DNA of 64,000 nt from Woeseia sp. (GCA_021773015.1 JAJFKW010000006.1:310001-374000); one strand, 5' to 3'; counted from the first letter of the stretch, positions 1-10,142 are shown. Notes: a model not told the origin generated them from the sequence alone. Translations and numbers: made by a program.

Positions 1-2193
1 GAATCCTTCAGCGTTCCCACCCACGATAAGATTCTGTATTGCGCCTGAGCGATAATAAAATAAATCGGGGTCCGATTGATCAATATCGCTGTTCGGATCG
101 TCCGGCGGCAAGGATGCGATGGTCGCTGCGTCGGCTTGCATGTTAAATGTATAACGAGATGCAGTGACAATATTCAAGGTAAGCAGCCGACGCTCACCGA
201 GCTTGTTACCGTCTGCGTTTGCACCAATATTGTCGAATTGGCTATTGCTGCAGATATTAATTGGATTACTGTCGGGTGCAATCGGCGCATAAATAGGCAA
301 CACATCAGTGGCTCCTGGCAACGAGGCCGTTGCGTCATTGAGCTCATTGCTGCCGAAACGATCGATACCTGCGGCGGTAACAGACTCGGAGGCTAGAATT
401 GAGTCGATAAGCGCTTGTTGCCCAGTTCCTGCGGCATTTAAGCCTTCAATAAAGGAGAAAATCGTCGTTGTTGCATCGGTGGTCGCTTGTGAACCTGTCA
501 GAACGTTGAATATCGGCGCAAAACCGATACTGCCTGTATCGGCGCCATCGTCATCGGTATCCCACAGATCGTAGATTACTTTCCACATACTGGCTTCGTT
601 ATACCAGCCGGCAAAGTTGCCAGTTGCTTCGTCCTCGATTCGCAGTTGGAAGCCACGCTGCTCACCATTAAATCTAAACGTGTCGCAATAAATCGGATCG
701 TTTAGCGCCATGCCAGATAAAGCGGTCGCAAATCCTTCGCCAAATGACAATCGTGGGTCTAGGCGATCGTTAATTGCATGCGAACCACCGATGCTATCGG
801 ATCGGGAAAACGTGTCTTCAAAATAGTGCCCCCATTCGTGCACGATGACATGGTCATCAAATTCGTCCGTATCGTCTGCGTCCAAGCCGCGCAAAAACAG
901 CGAGTCGATTCCGCCATTGTAGAAGGCGCTGCCTAATTCCCCGACTGCGATATCACCAGACACGTTGCTGTTATTCACACTCCAGAAAACGTCTAGCGGA
1001 ACGAAGTTTGCCTGCTGGGAAGCACTCAATACCAGCTGCATTGCGGAATAAATGGAATCCAGAATCGCGAAAGGCGCGGCAGAACGCATGCTGTTGTCAA
1101 AAGCATTACCTGTCCAGCCGGTTGTTGCCAACAGATTTCTGATTTCAGCACCGCCGGTCGGCACGCTGGCTGCGCCGTCAAGTACATAAAGTGGCCGCAA
1201 GTTCAGCGGTTGCCCGGTATCGGACGTATTGTCCCGTACCTCAACATCCCAAGCAGGTGCACCGAGTTGTTTCAGCTCGGCACGAGCCCGAACGAAAACC
1301 GAAGCTTGACCTGGGTTGGAGAATGCATAGCTGCCATCCTCACCTGACACAACGCTATTCAGCACGGCATTAGAATTCGCGTCGATTAGTTGTACCGTCA
1401 CTTGTCGAATCGGTAACACACTGATGGCCGCAAAATCCGGCCGATTGCAATTGTCGCTTACGTTTGGCGTTTGAAATTCAATGACACCAGAAATCGAATC
1501 TGCAACTGGAACATCCATGACCGTCACCGATACGTCGTCGCTCGCACTGAGATTTCCTTGATCCGAAACCGTTAGACGAAATACCAGAACCTCATCCGCT
1601 GCGACATCCGGCGCAGTGAAATTGGCAACGGCCATATTGGCGTTGTTGATGGTGACGACGGTGCCAGAAACTTGCGTCCAAGCGAAGCCGAGCGTGTCGC
1701 CTACATTCGGATCGGTCCCGCTCCCCGCAAACTGGGCGACCGTGCTCTCGGCGACTGTCTGGTCCACGCCTGCGTTTGCTGTCGGCGGCATATTTACGAC
1801 GACGGTAATTGATACATCGTCGCTGGAAGTGAGATTGGCCTGATCAGAAACCGTTAAACGAAACACCAGAACTTCATCAGCGGCCACACTCGGAGTGGTG
1901 AAATTCGCCCCCGCCATGTTAGCATTATTGATGGTAACTGCCGTTCCAGTGACCTGTGTCCAGGCGAAGCTGAGCGTGTCACCAGCATTAGCATCACTCC
2001 CAGTTCCCGCCAGCTGGGCGAGCGTATTCTCCGTGATCGTCTGATCGCCTCCTGCATTCGACGTTGGCGCAACATTCGTGTTGCCGCCATTATTGTTGCC
2101 GCTGCCGTTGCCGCTGCTGCCACCGCAAGATACCAGGACCGCCGATATCATGATCAGCAAGGCTCGATGGGAATTTCTGGGAAAAGCATTCAT
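1..2193 (-). CDS. Lipoprotein with tandem Ig-like domains and a zinc-metalloprotease region (partial, C-terminus off the left edge)
   Basis: The frame is open from ATG at 2193 to the first base of the window, giving 731 residues with no stop seen. Residues 10-23 form a lipoprotein signal ending in LVSC (Cys23), so the protein should be lipid-anchored and exported. A Gly/Asn/Ser linker follows, then two PKD/Ig-like repeats of about 90 residues (about 43-133 and 134-222) that are near-identical at DNA level. Around residue 452 lies HEWGHYFE, a zincin HExxH motif, followed about 30 residues later by GEGFA, whose Glu could be the third zinc ligand as in gluzincins. The protein is therefore probably a surface or secreted peptidase. 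The family is inferred from motifs only and the substrate is unknown. It is divergent from galE, with a 353-bp spacer. Confidence 0.8.
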   Translation of the reverse strand, partial: MNAFPRNSHRALLIMISAVLVSCGGSSGNGSGNNNGGNTNVAPTSNAGGDQTITENTLAQLAGTGSDANAGDTLSFAWTQVTGTAVTINNANMAGANFTTPSVAADEVLVFRLTVSDQANLTSSDDVSITVVVNMPPTANAGVDQTVAESTVAQFAGSGTDPNVGDTLGFAWTQVSGTVVTINNANMAVANFTAPDVAADEVLVFRLTVSDQGNLSASDDVSVTVMDVPVADSISGVIEFQTPNVSDNCNRPDFAAISVLPIRQVTVQLIDANSNAVLNSVVSGEDGSYAFSNPGQASVFVRARAELKQLGAPAWDVEVRDNTSDTGQPLNLRPLYVLDGAASVPTGGAEIRNLLATTGWTGNAFDNSMRSAAPFAILDSIYSAMQLVLSASQQANFVPLDVFWSVNNSNVSGDIAVGELGSAFYNGGIDSLFLRGLDADDTDEFDDHVIVHEWGHYFEDTFSRSDSIGGSHAINDRLDPRLSFGEGFATALSGMALNDPIYCDTFRFNGEQRGFQLRIEDEATGNFAGWYNEASMWKVIYDLWDTDDDGADTGSIGFAPIFNVLTGSQATTDATTTIFSFIEGLNAAGTGQQALIDSILASESVTAAGIDRFGSNELNDATASLPGATDVLPIYAPIAPDSNPINICSNSQFDNIGANADGNKLGERRLLTLNIVTASRYTFNMQADAATIASLPPDDPNSDIDQSDPDLFYYRSGAIQNLIVGGNAEGF

Positions 2194-2546
2194 TGGTGGT
2201 CACACACTCCGGTGTCATTGGTGCATCTTTCGAATAGCATGTTATCTAGCATGAATCGGCAAAGACAGGCTATGAAGCGTATCCATTTCGCGACAATTGG
2301 TGCCTAATTAATCCGTAACTTGTACATTCGGATAAATTCAGCGTTCCTGGGGCTGGCAGATGCGCGCCGCCTCGCAAATTCGCAGTCCGCCCAGCGCTAC
2401 GGTGGCCGCTTGAGGCCCAGGTCACAATCAATAGCCGCATAGTGTTGCTAGAATCAGATTTCGCACGGGCGCATCGGTTCAATTTGTTTGGCTCATTACT
2501 GTGCGCTCAATGAATTGCGGGTCGAACATTGAGTATTGATAACATT
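2194..2546. other. Intergenic region between the metalloprotease gene and galE
   Basis: This 353-bp spacer separates two divergent genes and should hold both promoters. I found no convincing -35/-10 pair, sigma54 element, terminator or RNA motif. Short open frames here have no family resemblance and are treated as chance. Confidence 0.5.
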
Positions 2547-3557
2547 ATGAATAACAAAAAAATATTGGTAACCGGTGGAGCAGGATATATCGGCAGTCAT
2601 GTGGTGCAACAGCTGGGTGCCGCCGACGAGCAGGTGATCATTCTGGACAATTTGTCGACCGGCTTTAAGGCCGCGGTGACTAGCGGTGAGTTAGTGGTGG
2701 GCGATACCGGCGACGAAAATCTGCTGAACCGACTATTCTCCGAACACGAAATCGACACCGTCATGCATTTTGCGGCGCACACTATTGTTCCGGAATCTGT
2801 TGCAGATCCCCTAAAATACTATCGTAATAACACAGCCAACAGCCGTACTCTGCTGGATGCTGCGAACCGACATCACGTAAAACACGTCGTTTTTTCTTCG
2901 ACGGCCGCCGTGTACGGCGTACTCAGCGAAGGCAAAGCATCGGAAAAATGTGCTACCAACCCGATAAACCCGTACGGCACGTCTAAATTGATGACTGAGT
3001 GGATGTTGCGTGATCTAAATATTGCCGGCGGTCCCAGTTACGTTGCCCTACGCTACTTTAATGTCGCTGGCTGCGATCCGTCCGGTTTAATTGGCCAATC
3101 AACGCCTAATGCGACGCTCCTTGTTAAGGTCGCTTGTGAGGTTGCGGTCGGCAGTCGCGAACAAGTAGCCGTTTTTGGGACTGACTATCCGACACCGGAC
3201 GGCACCGGATTGCGCGATTATATTCACGTGGAAGATCTGGCTAGCGCACACCTCGCGGCGCTGCGATATTTACGTTCGGGCGGTGACTCGACCACGCTAA
3301 ATTGTGGCTACGGGCATGGCTATAGCGTCCGCGAGGTACTCGCTGCGGTCGCTCGAGCAAATGGCAAGCCGCTCACCGTAGTCGAAGAACCCAGACGCGA
3401 AGGCGACCCCCCCGAACTCGTGGCAATTGCTGACCGAGTGAGATCAGTTTTGGACTGGCAGCCAAAATTTGACGACCTCGACAAGATCGTCTCAAGTAGT
3501 TTGGCCTGGGAACGGAAAATATCTGCGCGCGACCCGTCAGCCTACTGGCCAGACTAA
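2547..3557 (+). CDS. galE: UDP-glucose 4-epimerase
   Basis: Interconverts UDP-glucose and UDP-galactose (extended SDR family, NAD-dependent, cytoplasmic), supplying galactosyl donors for surface glycans. The N-terminus carries the Rossmann motif VTGGAGYIGSH. The active-site serine lies in FSSTAAVYG and the catalytic pair in YGTSK (YxxxK). The length of 336 residues is normal for GalE. ATG at 2547 is preferred because the Rossmann strand begins directly after it. An in-frame TTG at 2529 would add six residues and has no better ribosome site. A two-component operon follows after 31 bp, so co-transcription is possible. Related epimerases acting on other UDP-sugars cannot be excluded by sequence reading alone. 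Confidence 0.9.
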   Translation: MNNKKILVTGGAGYIGSHVVQQLGAADEQVIILDNLSTGFKAAVTSGELVVGDTGDENLLNRLFSEHEIDTVMHFAAHTIVPESVADPLKYYRNNTANSRTLLDAANRHHVKHVVFSSTAAVYGVLSEGKASEKCATNPINPYGTSKLMTEWMLRDLNIAGGPSYVALRYFNVAGCDPSGLIGQSTPNATLLVKVACEVAVGSREQVAVFGTDYPTPDGTGLRDYIHVEDLASAHLAALRYLRSGGDSTTLNCGYGHGYSVREVLAAVARANGKPLTVVEEPRREGDPPELVAIADRVRSVLDWQPKFDDLDKIVSSSLAWERKISARDPSAYWPD

Positions 3558-3588
3558 TGCAATTATCGGTGAGTGCTACAATCGTTCA

Positions 3589-5055
3589 ATGAGATTTCCT
3601 CGTCCACAGTCGCTGAACGGACTTATTCTTGTCGGCTTTGGTCTGGTTGCACTGCCGCTGCTGATTGCAGTAATTTGGGCACTGTTTAACCTTGACCGCC
3701 TAGCAACACAGAGCGAGCAGCTGGTGGTTACTGGCGTTTCTGCCGCAGAAAACAACCAAATGCTTGCTGAGCAGGCTGCGACACTGGAACGGGTATCGCG
3801 GCAATATCTGGTTTTGAGAAATCCAGACAGCTTGGAATTGCTAAGAACGGATCTTGAACGATTCGAAGCGACCCTTAGCGACATGGCGCCGCTTGCAGAG
3901 CGCGCCGGCGCGACCGATTTGTCGACCGCGATCCTTAGGGTTACTAGAAAAGTCGTAAGCACGATGCGTCGCAACAACATGAGTGACGGGGAGGCTCAGG
4001 TTGCAATTGCAGAATTTTCGTCGCTGCGCCAAATGGTATCTGACCTTACAACTATCCTGACGAATTTCATCGACCAGGAGCTCAGCGCATTACAGGCCAG
4101 CACGCGGCATGCACAGCAGATATCGGCCTGGCAAACAGCTGCGCTAGTTCCGGGAACGATTGTCCTGGTGTTATTTTTTACATTGTTGGTGTCACGTCCG
4201 ATTCGACAAATTGATAAGGCGATTTCTCAGCTCGGCAAGAGCGGCTTTTCACGATCGATCGAGATTACTGGGCCAAGCGATCTTGAGCGCCTGGGACGCC
4301 AGCTTGAATGGTTGCGTGTGCGGTTGCTCGACTTGGCGCAGGAAAAAAACAAGTTTCTGCGCCATATGTCTCATGAGCTAAAGACACCACTTGCCAATAT
4401 TCGTGAGGGCACCGATTTGTTGTTGGACGGCACTGTTGGCGACCTCGATCAACCGCAGCGGGAAGTTACCGATATATTGCGTATGAACGGACTGAAGCTA
4501 CAGCAACTTATCGAAAATTTGCTCAGCTTCAGCGCATGGCAAACCAAAAACGAAATTCTAACGCTGAGCGACTTCCCTTTGCGGGCACTGGTTATTAGTG
4601 TGGCCAAGACACAGCGATTGGTCTTAAAAAGTGCGCATATCCAATTGCGGCTCGACGTCGAGGATATCGTGGTAAATGCGGACCGCGACAAAATTCGCAC
4701 CGTACTGGATAATTTGCTGTCAAATGCGGTCAAATTCACGCCAAAGGGCGGAGTTATTACCATTCGGGCAAGAAATACGGAAAACAGTTTTGTGCTGGAG
4801 TTCGCGGACACGGGACCCGGAATACCGGAGCATGAGAGCCCGAGGATATTCGAGGCGTTTTTTCAAGGCCAGCAAAAACAAGGCGGTCAGGTCGGCGGAA
4901 CCGGAATCGGGCTATCCGTTGTCATTGAGTGCATACAGGCTCACGACGGATCGGTAGAATTGGTTAACTCGGAGGAGTTTTCCGGCGCGCATTTCCGTAT
5001 CCATATTCCGCAGAAGAAAGCGCACAACGAATCTAGGATTGCAGCAAATGCTTAA
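3589..5055 (+). CDS. glrK: Sensor histidine kinase, GlrK/QseE type
   Basis: Membrane sensor kinase that would phosphorylate the GlrR-type regulator encoded two genes downstream. Two transmembrane segments flank a periplasmic region (about residues 15-35 and 180-200), then a HAMP linker follows. The H-box reads FLRHMSHELKTPLANI, the N-box NLLSNAVKF, and the G-boxes DTGPGI and GGTGIGLS. An open frame continues upstream into galE, but the ATG at 3589 is chosen because the hydrophobic signal anchor starts just after it. Gene order kinase, small lipoprotein, sigma54 regulator matches the glrK-qseG-glrR (qseE-qseG-qseF) cassette of Gammaproteobacteria. The stop overlaps the next gene by 8 bp. Confidence 0.9.
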   Translation: MRFPRPQSLNGLILVGFGLVALPLLIAVIWALFNLDRLATQSEQLVVTGVSAAENNQMLAEQAATLERVSRQYLVLRNPDSLELLRTDLERFEATLSDMAPLAERAGATDLSTAILRVTRKVVSTMRRNNMSDGEAQVAIAEFSSLRQMVSDLTTILTNFIDQELSALQASTRHAQQISAWQTAALVPGTIVLVLFFTLLVSRPIRQIDKAISQLGKSGFSRSIEITGPSDLERLGRQLEWLRVRLLDLAQEKNKFLRHMSHELKTPLANIREGTDLLLDGTVGDLDQPQREVTDILRMNGLKLQQLIENLLSFSAWQTKNEILTLSDFPLRALVISVAKTQRLVLKSAHIQLRLDVEDIVVNADRDKIRTVLDNLLSNAVKFTPKGGVITIRARNTENSFVLEFADTGPGIPEHESPRIFEAFFQGQQKQGGQVGGTGIGLSVVIECIQAHDGSVELVNSEEFSGAHFRIHIPQKKAHNESRIAANA

Positions 5056-5656
5056 AACGTGGTTGACAAGCAAAACAGGAGCCGGCGCCATAATGGTATT
5101 GCTGCTGGCCCTGACCGGCTGCGAATCGACCAGCAATTGGTTAAAAGGCCGCAAGACTTATGAGGCCGAACCGGTAGTTCTCGGTGCGCCGGAAACCAAT
5201 CAGTACATTCGTGAACTGTTTGAACTGGTCAACGGAGATCCGGCTACCCAAGCGGAAATATTTGCCGATGCGCGGGCAGCAGCGCAATTGACCCCCGATC
5301 CGGCCACGAAATTACGTTACGCATTGGTGATGGCGGCGCCCGGGCATGCGGAAACCAACGAATTAGAGGCGCAAAGCCTGCTGCGCGAATTGCTTGCGAA
5401 GACCGAGCTAATGGCTCCTGCCGAAACATCGCTTGCGACGATACATTTACGCGAAGTAGAGGAGCGTCTTGTTTTGGGCGCCGAAACGCGGCGGCTGCGT
5501 TCAGAAAAATCGCGTGTCGCAAGCACCGAAGAAGCCGCAGTCGCGCAAAGAATTGCCACTGTGGAGGCCGAAAACAGGGCACTACGTCGGTCGCTGGAAG
5601 AAGCCGAGGATAAATTGCAGGCCATTACTTCCATTGAGCGATCCACCCGCGACTGA
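5048..5656 (+). CDS. qseG: QseG-like lipoprotein of the GlrK/GlrR system
   Basis: This small lipoprotein of 202 residues has a type II signal ending in LALTGC (Cys25). The C-terminal third (about 145-195) is rich in Glu, Arg and Ala with heptad-like spacing, suggesting a coiled coil. In enterobacteria QseG (YfhG) is an outer-membrane lipoprotein that contacts the sensor kinase. Sequence similarity here is weak and the name rests mainly on its position between kinase and regulator. ATG at 5048 is chosen over an upstream TTG because it places the signal peptide correctly and overlaps the kinase stop by 8 bp, which implies translational coupling. Confidence 0.75.
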   Translation: MLKTWLTSKTGAGAIMVLLLALTGCESTSNWLKGRKTYEAEPVVLGAPETNQYIRELFELVNGDPATQAEIFADARAAAQLTPDPATKLRYALVMAAPGHAETNELEAQSLLRELLAKTELMAPAETSLATIHLREVEERLVLGAETRRLRSEKSRVASTEEAAVAQRIATVEAENRALRRSLEEAEDKLQAITSIERSTRD

Positions 5657-5776
5657 TCTACGTAGCGTGAAACCCGCTGATCTCGTTTTGTCTCCAACAA
5701 CAGACAGAGCTTGCCAACACATTGGCCGCAGATCGTTGTACCATTCTCGCTGCATTTAGCTTCCAAGACGACCGTT

Positions 5777-7129
5777 ATGCCAAGCACCAATCAGAACCGA
5801 AAGGGCAAGATCCTTCTTGTTGACGACGACCCAGGCCTGTTGCGGCTGCTAAGCATCCGCTTGCGTGCCGAATCTTATGAGGTCGAAGCAGTCGAGAGCG
5901 CGGAAAAGGCACTCGCCGTTGTCAGTCAGTTTCGCCCAGACCTGGTCATTACAGATTTGCGGATGGACAAGATGGACGGCATCGGGCTGTTGAAGGAGCT
6001 GCAAACTCGATCACCGGGACTACGCGTACTTATCATGACGGCGCATGGGACCATTCCTGACGCTGTAATCGCGACTCAAAGCGGTGCCTTCGGCTTTTTG
6101 ACCAAACCGATCGACAAAGATGAACTCATGAACACCGTGGAACGTGCACTCAGAGTATCCGGTTCTGTTGAGGTCGACGAAGATTGGTCAAAGGAAATCA
6201 TCACACGCAACCAGCAGGTTAAGGAAATACTCGCACAAGCTAAAATGGTCGCCGCAACCGATGCCAGGGTACTCATCACCGGCGAGAGCGGTACAGGCAA
6301 AGAATTGCTGGCGCGCGCGATTCACAATGCCAGTCCTCGACATAACAAACCCTTCGTCGCAATAAACTGCAGCGCGATGGCAGAAAATCTGCTCGAGTCG
6401 GAGCTGTTCGGACATGAGAAAGGCGCTTTTACCGGCGCAACCCGCAGCCATAAGGGCCTGTTTCAGTCGGCTGAAGGCGGCACCCTGTTGATGGACGAGA
6501 TCGGCGATATGCCAATGCGCCTGCAAGTCAAATTACTGCGCGTGTTGCAGGAGAATCAAGTTCGACCTGTCGGCAGCACGGAAGCGATTCATATCGACGT
6601 ACGCGTTATATCCGCCACTCACAGAGACTTACGAGCGATGTTGGGCGACGGTACCTTTCGCGAAGATCTTTACTACCGGCTGAATGTAGTGCACATCGAT
6701 ATTCCGATATTGGATGAACGAAGAGAAGACATCCCATTATTGGTTTCGCACTTTTTGCAACAGATCGCGAGAGAAGCAGGGCAAGAACGCAAAGTTTACG
6801 CTCCGGAAGCCGTGGAGTTGCTCGTCACCGCCGAGTGGCCCGGAAATATCCGGCAGCTTTATAACATTGTCAGACAGAATGTTGCGTTGTCACGTTCGCC
6901 GGTGATTAGCGGCGAGTTGGTGCAGTCGTCGCTAGGTGAGCACGCCGGTAAACTTGCTTCATTCAGCGAGGCGCGTGACGAATTTACGCGCAATTATCTG
7001 TCGCAAATATTGCAGATAACTATGGGAAACGTCAGTCAGGCAGCGCGACTTGCGAAGCGCAATCGAACGGATTTCTACAAATTGCTAGCGCGTCACGACC
7101 TGAACCCTGACACTTTTAAATCGCGCTAA
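5777..7129 (+). CDS. glrR: Sigma54-dependent response regulator, GlrR/QseF type
   Basis: DNA-binding activator of sigma54 promoters, phosphorylated by the upstream kinase. Domains in order are a receiver (about 10-125, with LLVDDD and phospho-acceptor Asp in ITDLRMD), an AAA+ domain (about 145-375, Walker A GESGTGKE, sigma54-contact loop GAFTGA, Walker B LLMDEIGD), and a Fis-type helix-turn-helix near the end (GNVSQAARLAKRNRTDFYKLL). The receiver closely resembles enterobacterial GlrR, including the IPDAV segment. ATG at 5777 is used; the open frame upstream of it encodes nothing recognisable. In enterobacteria GlrR activates small-RNA genes such as glmY; no such target is visible here. The gene converges on the permease gene 42 bp away. 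Confidence 0.92.
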   Translation: MPSTNQNRKGKILLVDDDPGLLRLLSIRLRAESYEVEAVESAEKALAVVSQFRPDLVITDLRMDKMDGIGLLKELQTRSPGLRVLIMTAHGTIPDAVIATQSGAFGFLTKPIDKDELMNTVERALRVSGSVEVDEDWSKEIITRNQQVKEILAQAKMVAATDARVLITGESGTGKELLARAIHNASPRHNKPFVAINCSAMAENLLESELFGHEKGAFTGATRSHKGLFQSAEGGTLLMDEIGDMPMRLQVKLLRVLQENQVRPVGSTEAIHIDVRVISATHRDLRAMLGDGTFREDLYYRLNVVHIDIPILDERREDIPLLVSHFLQQIAREAGQERKVYAPEAVELLVTAEWPGNIRQLYNIVRQNVALSRSPVISGELVQSSLGEHAGKLASFSEARDEFTRNYLSQILQITMGNVSQAARLAKRNRTDFYKLLARHDLNPDTFKSR

Positions 7130-7171
7130 GTGGCAACTAAGAATATTGGGTTCTGACTCGAAAACTGAAGC

Positions 7172-8488
7172 CTACGACAACGCGCGTTGACGTTTCAACC
7201 AAAGATAGGCTGGCGCAGATAGCATGACGAGTCCGATGGCGGAAACAACGGATAGATGATTCGTGTACCCAACAAACGCCGCTATGCACGCCCAGACGAC
7301 ACCGACCGCGCCGCTTACATACGGGTAGCCCCACGCAAGATAGGGTCGATCTGCATCCGGCGCACTACGTCGCATACGGAAAATACCAACAATCACCGCT
7401 ACGTAAGTCAGAATGATCAGGAATGTCGTCAGGCTCAAGAGCAACTCAAACCCACCGGCCAGCACTAAACTAGCCATCCCGACCCAGGTAAATATCACCG
7501 CGCCAGTCGGTGTGCCTTTGTCGCTAACGCTGGTTGCACGTTCCGTGCCTAAGCCATCGACAGACAAAGCGTAAATTGTCCGCGATGCATTCATGTACTG
7601 CAGATTCTGATGTGCAAGAAGAATGAACAACGCAGCAATAACAATGATCGTGCCACTGCCCTTTCCGTATGCGATATCGATGGCACCGGCCAACGCCAAG
7701 TCATGGCCAACCAATGAGCTCAATGGCACTGCCAGCACTAGTGCAAGATTGAGAAGGATATAAAACGCTATCACTATCAGGACGCCACGAATTGCACCTT
7801 CGGCGACTGCGCGCGGCCCGGATTTCATTTCCCCGCTGAAATAGGTCGGCGCAAACAACCCATCGTAAGTAAAAACTACCGCTGCTGCGACGATGCCATA
7901 TTTTGCCAATGGAATAACATCGTCGGGCACTGCCGCAACGTTTTCACCAGCGGAACCATTCGTCAAATAAGCGATAAACAACGCCGCTGTTAGCCCGATC
8001 ATAATGAAACCAAAACCTACGACCGCTGTTTGTTGAAATCGCGAACCAAGTCTGATGCCCGCCATTTGCAGCGACGCGAACGATGTTGTGATTATTAAGG
8101 CAATAATTGTCTTTTGCGGCGCGAGGTCCTCAAACAACAAGACAATATATTCTGCAGCGACCACTGCTTTGAATGCACCAGCTGCACAGCTCGCACTCCA
8201 GTCTGTCCAGCCAATCAAAAACCCCGGATAGGGACTGTATGCACGACGAACCAATGCATAGACACCGCCCGAGCGCGGCGTCATCGCGAACATTTCTGCC
8301 GCAGTCAATACTGTCAACAAAGTAAATAAGCCGCCGCCGACCCAAAGCATCATGTATATCTTCGGGTTCGAGATCGTCGCCGCAATTTCGCCTGGCGTGC
8401 GTAAAATACCCAGACCGACAATCAGACCTACACAGGTCGCGATTGAAAAGCCCTTGCCTAGCAAGCGCTGCAGTTGTTGTTGCGCCAT
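7172..8488 (-). CDS. APC-superfamily amino acid permease
   Basis: An inner-membrane transporter of 438 residues with about twelve hydrophobic segments. The first helix carries the glycine-rich GLIVGLGILRTPG motif that binds substrate in the APC fold, and EMFAMTPRSGGVYALV follows as in amino acid permeases. It would move an amino acid or polyamine by proton or exchange coupling; the substrate cannot be read from sequence. It lies 79 bp downstream of prsR on the same strand and may share its transcript. No terminator is visible in the 42 bp between its stop and glrR. Confidence 0.85.
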   Translation of the reverse strand: MAQQQLQRLLGKGFSIATCVGLIVGLGILRTPGEIAATISNPKIYMMLWVGGGLFTLLTVLTAAEMFAMTPRSGGVYALVRRAYSPYPGFLIGWTDWSASCAAGAFKAVVAAEYIVLLFEDLAPQKTIIALIITTSFASLQMAGIRLGSRFQQTAVVGFGFIMIGLTAALFIAYLTNGSAGENVAAVPDDVIPLAKYGIVAAAVVFTYDGLFAPTYFSGEMKSGPRAVAEGAIRGVLIVIAFYILLNLALVLAVPLSSLVGHDLALAGAIDIAYGKGSGTIIVIAALFILLAHQNLQYMNASRTIYALSVDGLGTERATSVSDKGTPTGAVIFTWVGMASLVLAGGFELLLSLTTFLIILTYVAVIVGIFRMRRSAPDADRPYLAWGYPYVSGAVGVVWACIAAFVGYTNHLSVVSAIGLVMLSAPAYLWLKRQRALS

Positions 8489-8567
8489 ACTTCCCCACCC
8501 GAATTCAAGATCGCGAATGTCGCAACCGTTTTGCTCACTACTGGAACTTTGACCGGCCCTAATCTTG

Positions 8568-9962
8568 TTATGTTTCGCCGCCGTTCACGCTTCTCTTAGA
8601 GTAAGCCTCTGCGGATAACCCGTACTTGTTCAACAGATCATACAAAGTTGGCCGCGTCACGCCGAGCTGTTCAGCAGTTCTCGATACATTGCCAAAGTTT
8701 TTCATTAAGGCAGCACGTATCGCTTTAGACTCTGCCCGTTGCCGGACCTCACGCAAATTCAATGACTCGGACTCATCATCCCCGGCAACTATACCGAGAT
8801 CTGCGGCGGTCACCTGCTTGCCATCGGCCATGATGACTGCACCCTTTATTTTATTCTCGAGCTCTCGAACATTTCCTGGCCAACGGTAGGTCTCGATAGC
8901 CTTGTTTGCATCGGCACTAAACCCGACGATTGCGCGACTTTGTTGCTTTACATATTTTGACAACAACGTCCTTGCAAGGATTAGCCGACCTTCCTCGCGA
9001 TCTCGAAATGGCGGAATATCAATCGTGATCTCGCTTACTCGATAATATAAATCTTCGCGGAATAGATCTTGTCCGATGAGCTCTAGTGGGTTTTGGTTGG
9101 TCGCACATACAACTCTTACATCGACAGATATTTCCTGTCGCCCGCCAACCCTTTCAATAACCCGTTCCTGCAAGAAACGTAACATCTTCGCCTGCAGCGA
9201 CATCGGCATATCGCCGATCTCATCAAGAAACAGCGTGCCGCCACCTGCGACTTCCACTTTTCCGGGCGTCTGCTTAACCGCTCCAGTAAAGGCACCTTTT
9301 TCGTGCCCGAACAATTCCGATTCCAACAAGTTCTCTGGAATCGCTGCGCAGTTTATGGCGACAAACTTTTTGTCTGCACGCGGACTCAGTCGATGAAGCG
9401 CACGCGCAAGAAGTTCCTTTCCCGTGCCGCTTTCTCCAAGTAAAAGTGTCGTCACATTCGTTGGCGCCACCTTTTCGATCATGCGACAAACTTGCACCAT
9501 GCCTTCGCTCGCAGCCACAATGCCGTCGAGTGGTGATTCTGAAGCCGCCGTCTGCAAGCGCAGATTTTCCAGCTCGAGTTCGCTCATGTTAAAAGCGCGC
9601 TCAACTAGCAGTTGAAGCGTGTCGGTATCCACCGGTTTCTGATAGAAGTCGTATGCGCCGAGCGCCACCGCTTTCAGTGCGTTCTCCTGGTCCCCGTGCC
9701 CAGTGACAACGATTACCTTGGTGTGCGGTGCGAGTTTTAGCGTTTCCTGAAGCGTCGCAAGCCCCTCTTCGACACCCTCGGGATTTGGTGGCAATCCCAG
9801 ATCTTGCAGCACGACAGCAGGTTCGTGACGGCGCAATTCGTTAATCGCGGTGGGTCTGTCTTCGGCCGTCGCTACATCGAAGCCTTCAAAGCACCATTTG
9901 AGTTGTTTTTGGAGGCCTGGATCGTCTTCGACAATAAGAAGTTTTCTAGTATTTTCGCTCAA
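8568..9962 (-). CDS. prsR: PEP-CTERM-box response regulator, sigma54 activator PrsR
   Basis: This response regulator of exosortase/PEP-CTERM genomes activates sigma54 promoters of matrix and PEP-CTERM genes. It has a receiver domain with LLIVEDDPGLQKQLKW and phospho-Asp in VLQDLGLP, which is characteristic of PrsR. An AAA+ module follows with GESGTGKE, GAFTGA and TLFLDEIGDMP, then a Fis-like helix-turn-helix (GNVSRTAEQLGVTRPTLYDLL). The start is uncertain: a TTG at 9962 has an AGGA five bases upstream and begins right at the receiver, while ATGs at 9980, 10007 and 10025 lack good ribosome sites. The partner kinase PrsK is not in this window. Candidate targets with -24/-12 promoters lie at 11271-11285, 22938-22953 and 38891-38906. 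Confidence 0.9.
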   Translation of the reverse strand: MSENTRKLLIVEDDPGLQKQLKWCFEGFDVATAEDRPTAINELRRHEPAVVLQDLGLPPNPEGVEEGLATLQETLKLAPHTKVIVVTGHGDQENALKAVALGAYDFYQKPVDTDTLQLLVERAFNMSELELENLRLQTAASESPLDGIVAASEGMVQVCRMIEKVAPTNVTTLLLGESGTGKELLARALHRLSPRADKKFVAINCAAIPENLLESELFGHEKGAFTGAVKQTPGKVEVAGGGTLFLDEIGDMPMSLQAKMLRFLQERVIERVGGRQEISVDVRVVCATNQNPLELIGQDLFREDLYYRVSEITIDIPPFRDREEGRLILARTLLSKYVKQQSRAIVGFSADANKAIETYRWPGNVRELENKIKGAVIMADGKQVTAADLGIVAGDDESESLNLREVRQRAESKAIRAALMKNFGNVSRTAEQLGVTRPTLYDLLNKYGLSAEAYSKRSVNGGET

Positions 9963-10142
9963 TGTATTCCTGGCTAGCATTTGCGCTGAGATCTGCAGAC
10001 GCGTCATGGTGCCATGAAGCTCCATATCATTGCAGGGCTTAATTCACAGCTACATTCGGACCTGGATCACCCTCCCGTCATAATCGCGATTATCCTGCCG
10101 CAATACCAATATCGTGACCTAATGCAGCGATTAAACGTAATG

